From assembly GCA_963693315.1 (NCBI GenBank), contig OY856186.1:379409269-379473268 (forward strand): 64,000 bases of DNA. The letters are read 5' to 3'. The translations under genes and the position numbers were made by a program. The stretch is from Diogma glabrata (lineage: Eukaryota; Arthropoda; Insecta; Diptera; Cylindrotomidae). The notes under the pieces are model-generated. The model was not told where the DNA came from. It ran no database searches and saw only the letters and a program-made list of their open reading frames with translations. Position 1 is the first letter of the stretch. Each line of letters begins with the position of its first letter. Of the stretch, positions 59,046-64,000 are shown one piece after another.

Positions 59046-60415
59046 AGCGGCACGTATGTCCGCTAGAAATAGGTAAATTTCGAGATCAGACAGTTTTGTG
59101 TGCCAGTAGAATCTGATGTATCAGAGTAGTTTAAACAACACAAACTAATTCCAAACAGATACCGAACAAATTTTAAACAGAAAATTAGCTACATATGTAT
59201 AAGCAAAACTATATCGATCCAATTTTGCAACAAACAATTATCAAATCTACCACAGAATATGTGTGTGACAATTTATGACACAAACCTACGCTATATCATT
59301 TGTCGTCCAATTACTGCAAAATATCAAAATAGTTTATTTCTAAGAAAAAAAATTAATTTCTTCTATTCAAACCTTTTTATTTTTTTTTCATTGACTGTTA
59401 TAATGTTTTTGCAAATTGTAGTTATGGAGTGTTGCAAACTTTTTTGTTGAAGCCAGCAAGTCAAAAACCTTTAACTGCAGAGGTTTATATTTATAAGAAA
59501 CGGATTAAAATGTTTCCACAAATTCTAAATTTATGAAGTTTTTAAAAATATTAGTATCCAAACGGCCGTTATAACGGATTAAAAAAACGAATTTTTTTTC
59601 TAGTATAGAGCCTCTGGTTATTTAACCATTTGTCAGATTTTTCTGATTTACGAACTTGTCCAAGATATTAATAAAACACACATGTTTACGCAAGGTATTT
59701 TGATCTGGCTCAACAAATGCGACCGTGAGAGTGCCGGTTGATTCAAACGCATTTTTTGTTTTACAAGCTTTTTTGTTGGAGCCGCTCACTCAGAAACCTC
59801 CAACGGCAGAGGGCTTTTTTTTGAAAGAAACTGATTAAAAAGGTTTTAAAGATTCTAAATTTATGAAGTTTTTAAAAATATTAGAATCTAAACGGCCGTT
59901 ATAACGGATCTAAAAAACAGAGTTTTTTTCTAGTATAAAGCCTCTAGTTTCTTAACCATATGTCGGATTTGGCTGATTTATGAACTTATGCAAGATATTA
60001 ATAAAACTCACATTTTTAGAAAAGGACTTTTGATCTGGCTTCACAAATGCGACCGTGAGAGTGCCGGTTGTTTAAAAAAAAAACTTTTTTTTGCAACATT
60101 TTTTGTTGGAGCCGCTCACTCAGAAACCTCTAATTGCAGAGGTCTATTTTTAGAGTAAATTGATAAAAATGATTTCAAAGATTTTAAATTTGTTAATTTT
60201 TTAAAAATATTAGTATCCAAACGGCCGTTATAACGGTTTTAAAAAATCAATTTTTTTTAGAAAAAATGCTTTAGTTCCTTAACCACGTGTCGGATTTTGC
60301 TGATTCACGAACTCGTCTGAGATATTAATAGAACACACATGTACAGAAATTTTTTTTATTATTTTGATCTACTTCAACAAATGCGACCGTCGTTTTCGTT
60401 ATATCTCATATCGTG

Positions 60416-60499
<84 letters not shown>

Positions 60500-60620
60500 T
60501 TTTTTTTTTTTGTCTTTTCGTCTCCGCTTATCATATATAGTCGTTTGGCACAAAAATTTTTCCGAAATTTCGAGATGAAGCCCATTGCAATAGGTAGATT
60601 TTTATATGAAATCTACCTAA
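59046..60620. mobile_element. Repeat element X, copy 1, inserted in the Penelope-like element
   Basis: Begins 'agcggcacgtatgtccgcta' (a small hairpin), followed by 'gaaataggtaaatttcgaga'. Then come three tandem units of about 330 bp (shared 'aaacggccgttataacgg' at 59561, 59891 and 60220; 'gccgctcactcagaaacctc'; 'aaatgcgaccgtgagagtgc'), a (TA) microsatellite at 60417-60496 and a terminal stem 'ggtagattt'/'aaatctacc'. The host frame resumes right after it. Copy 2 is at 61606-62668. Confidence 0.75.
60417..60496. repeat. (TA) microsatellite, about 40 units
   Basis: Uninterrupted TA run. The Ile/Tyr open frames across it are artefacts. Confidence 0.97.
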
Positions 60621-61605
60621 AATGCAATGATTGACACATTAAATAGAAAATATAAAAACAAGAAAAATTGGCGAACCCTAACAACGTTGAAGAATGAAGA
60701 AAACATAGCATGTAAAAAATACGTAGACGTAACATACAATAAAACAGCATTCAAAATAATGCAAAAAACTTAAAAAAAATATGGATATATTGCGGCTTAC
60801 AAAAACAAAAATAAAATAGAAAACTACCTAAAAACTAAAAAAACCCAAAGCTTAGACACAGGTGTTTATAAGGGGAGGTCCTTCAAAAAAAGATTTATCG
60901 AGCACACCAATGAAATTAACAGAAGCGATCCAAAATCCAGATATGCCCAACACTTGAAAATAGAAAAACACAAATACACCAATATCAACACAAATTTAAC
61001 CATATTACATAAAAAAAGAAAAGGACAACATCTAGATAGACTGGAAGAAATAGAAATATATAAACATAAAAACAATAACAACATTTTAAATGATAAAATC
61101 AACACTAAAACTAACAAAATATATGACATAATAATAAAAAACAGCAGTTGAAATAGTATATAAGTAATAGTTATAAAGTTATAGTTTAAGCAAAAATTGT
61201 AATAATCATTTTAGAACTTAGGATGACGTTAGTCGAAATCGATATTCTATAAAATAAAAAATAAAATTATATTGTTACTATAAGAAAGTTTATATTATTA
61301 TTAATAAAACAAAATTAAAAATAAACAGTAAAAAGTATATTTTTAAATATTGCATTTTAACTCAAAAGCGACAAAAGCACACAAACAGTGAATAATATGG
61401 AAAACTATAATAACATATATAATGCTTTTCAGTGTGCTTGCTAATTGACATTAGAGTTCATATGCATATAAAATATAAAATTTTTTTAAAACTTGTGTTG
61501 AGTTATAAGTGTAAGGCTACTGTCTATTGTCTGTAGGTGTTATACTGGTTTCACTAGAAAAATCTTAATGTAAATTTAATCGATTTGAATAAAAATAAAA
61601 AAATC

Positions 61606-63357
<1,752 letters not shown>

Positions 63358-63654
63358 GTCTTAAGTTCGAATCCCAACCGAAACACGTTCAGAGATAAAA
63401 GTTGTTTTTATTAACAAATAACTATAAAGTTTATTCAGATAAACCCAAAAACTGATTTCGAATTGAAAAATTCATACGATTCACTAATTTACTTGACATT
63501 TATGTCGTAAAATTGATTTCATATTGATTGGCAACATTCAATAATAACTGCACACGTGACTTAGGATAGTATGGAATATACCTACTAACTTTCGAAAATC
63601 ACAAACAGTGAGGTTAAGGAAATTAATTATCTCTTTCAATAAAAAAAAAAATTC
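63358..63654 (+). mobile_element. tRNA-headed SINE-like element, copy B (5'-truncated)
   Basis: Starts at the B box (taagttcgaatcccaacc) and runs to 'attaattatctctttc' and an A-run. It is the inverse of 62889-63160 with no difference that I can see over about 270 bases. Confidence 0.8.
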
Positions 63655-63659
63655 CTACC

Positions 63660-64000
63660 TTGTCGGGTTTAAGACGTATAAAATCTATATAATAAAAATA
63701 CTAACTCTGTAGCCAGTGAAGTATGACAACAAAGTTTTTCACTAAGAAAAAAGAAATTACAACATCGTAATTAAAAATGTTTCTAATGTCGACGCCGAGG
63801 GGCAGTTGACAGCGTGTCTACCAAAAGATTCAAACTTAGTTGGTACTGATGAGGTTCTAAGTTCGAATCCCAACCGAAACACGTTCAGAGATAAAAGTTG
63901 TTTTTATTAACAAATAACTATAAAGTTTATTCAGATAAACCCAAAAACTGATTTCGAATTGAAAAATTCATACGATTCACTAATTTACTTGACATTTATG
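63660..64000 (+). mobile_element. tRNA-headed SINE-like element, copy C (runs off the window)
   Basis: Starts GGGTTTAAGACGTATAAAATC and is the inverse of copy A from 63357 downward, with the same tRNA-like head and B box at 63861-63873. It continues past the window end. Confidence 0.8.

Larger units (their letters stand above)
58358..61430 (+). pseudogene. Penelope-like retroelement, broken (RT + GIY-YIG)
   Basis: Penelope-like elements encode a telomerase-related reverse transcriptase and a GIY-YIG endonuclease. The 5' part is missing: coding starts at about 58490, just before the RT motif GLPMGSPLSGTLAEIYL, and the catalytic YRYVDD follows (about 58674-58691), then a TAA. After that the finger/thumb part continues (NTINFLDLSIKN, HKLAAYNHMINRL, IASKNGYKK) to 59045. 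An inserted repeat (59046-60620) separates it from the rest (MIDTLNRKYKN onward). In the endonuclease GVYK joins directly to GRSFKKRFIEH, so about 15-20 residues including the YIG core are deleted; one more stop lies upstream. The 3' non-coding region is 61141-61430, and a 65-bp piece of its end recurs inverted at 58358-58425. Not functional. Confidence 0.88.

Noticed and set aside
59041..59125. Hammerhead ribozyme near the Penelope RT ('ctgatgtatcag')
   Set aside because: The core CUGAUGA...GAAA arrangement is not complete; only a short self-complementary motif is seen.

Overview
The window is a gene-poor, strongly AT-rich and repeat-dense stretch of a eukaryotic nuclear genome, most likely an insect or another arthropod. 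This is inferred from several things: spliced genes with 54-67 bp introns, a carboxylesterase with the GQSAGG serine elbow, two SV2-like transporter paralogues, Penelope-like and CR1/Jockey-like retroelements, many MITEs and tRNA-type SINEs, and an endogenous copy of an RNA-virus helicase gene. I cannot name the species. A run of exactly 200 N at 26099-26298 looks like a scaffold-gap placeholder.

Layout. 0-14 kb: interspersed repeats only. The main one is a 3.25-kb foldback element (4041-7294) built from inverted arrays of a 148-bp unit with terminal inverted repeats and a 6-bp target duplication. 14.2-15.8 kb: the three 3'-terminal exons of a carboxylesterase on the minus strand; its first exon(s) are not in view. 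17-20.5 kb: a hAT-like MITE and two adjacent copies of a MITE family flanked by CTG. 20.8-26.1 kb: a LINE ORF1 pseudogene (PHD-type zinc finger, coiled coil, C-terminal module) that runs directly into virus-like coding sequence. That sequence is split by a 2.5-kb repeat insertion and ends, at the gap, inside a superfamily 1 helicase of the alphavirus-like (virga/nege-like) supergroup.

26.3-34.4 kb: two SV2-like major facilitator transporter genes on the minus strand. The downstream copy (32574-34445) has six exons that join exactly into a 524-codon frame. The other copy has the same exon borders and intron lengths, but carries a one-base deletion in exon 3 and is cut by the gap. Between them lie a minisatellite, a 421-bp palindromic element and a tRNA-headed SINE-like repeat. 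35-58 kb: foldbacks, a LINE ORF2 tail, minisatellites, a 1.8-kb inverted repeat with a Penelope-like fragment in its loop, and a LINE reverse transcriptase pseudogene interrupted by a MITE. 58-61.4 kb: a broken Penelope-like element (RT, then a GIY-YIG region with a deletion), split by a repeat element carrying 330-bp tandem units and a TA microsatellite. 61.6-64 kb: a second copy of that repeat, (TA)110, and three tRNA-headed elements in inverted/direct arrangement running off the end.

The host genes are the esterase (xenobiotic or ester metabolism) and the transporters; nothing indicates they work together. The most unusual feature is the LINE-virus junction near 22.0 kb. It fits virus RNA having been copied into DNA by a LINE machinery with template switching, followed by decay and a later repeat insertion. 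No intact tRNA or rRNA gene, CRISPR array or operon-like structure is visible.
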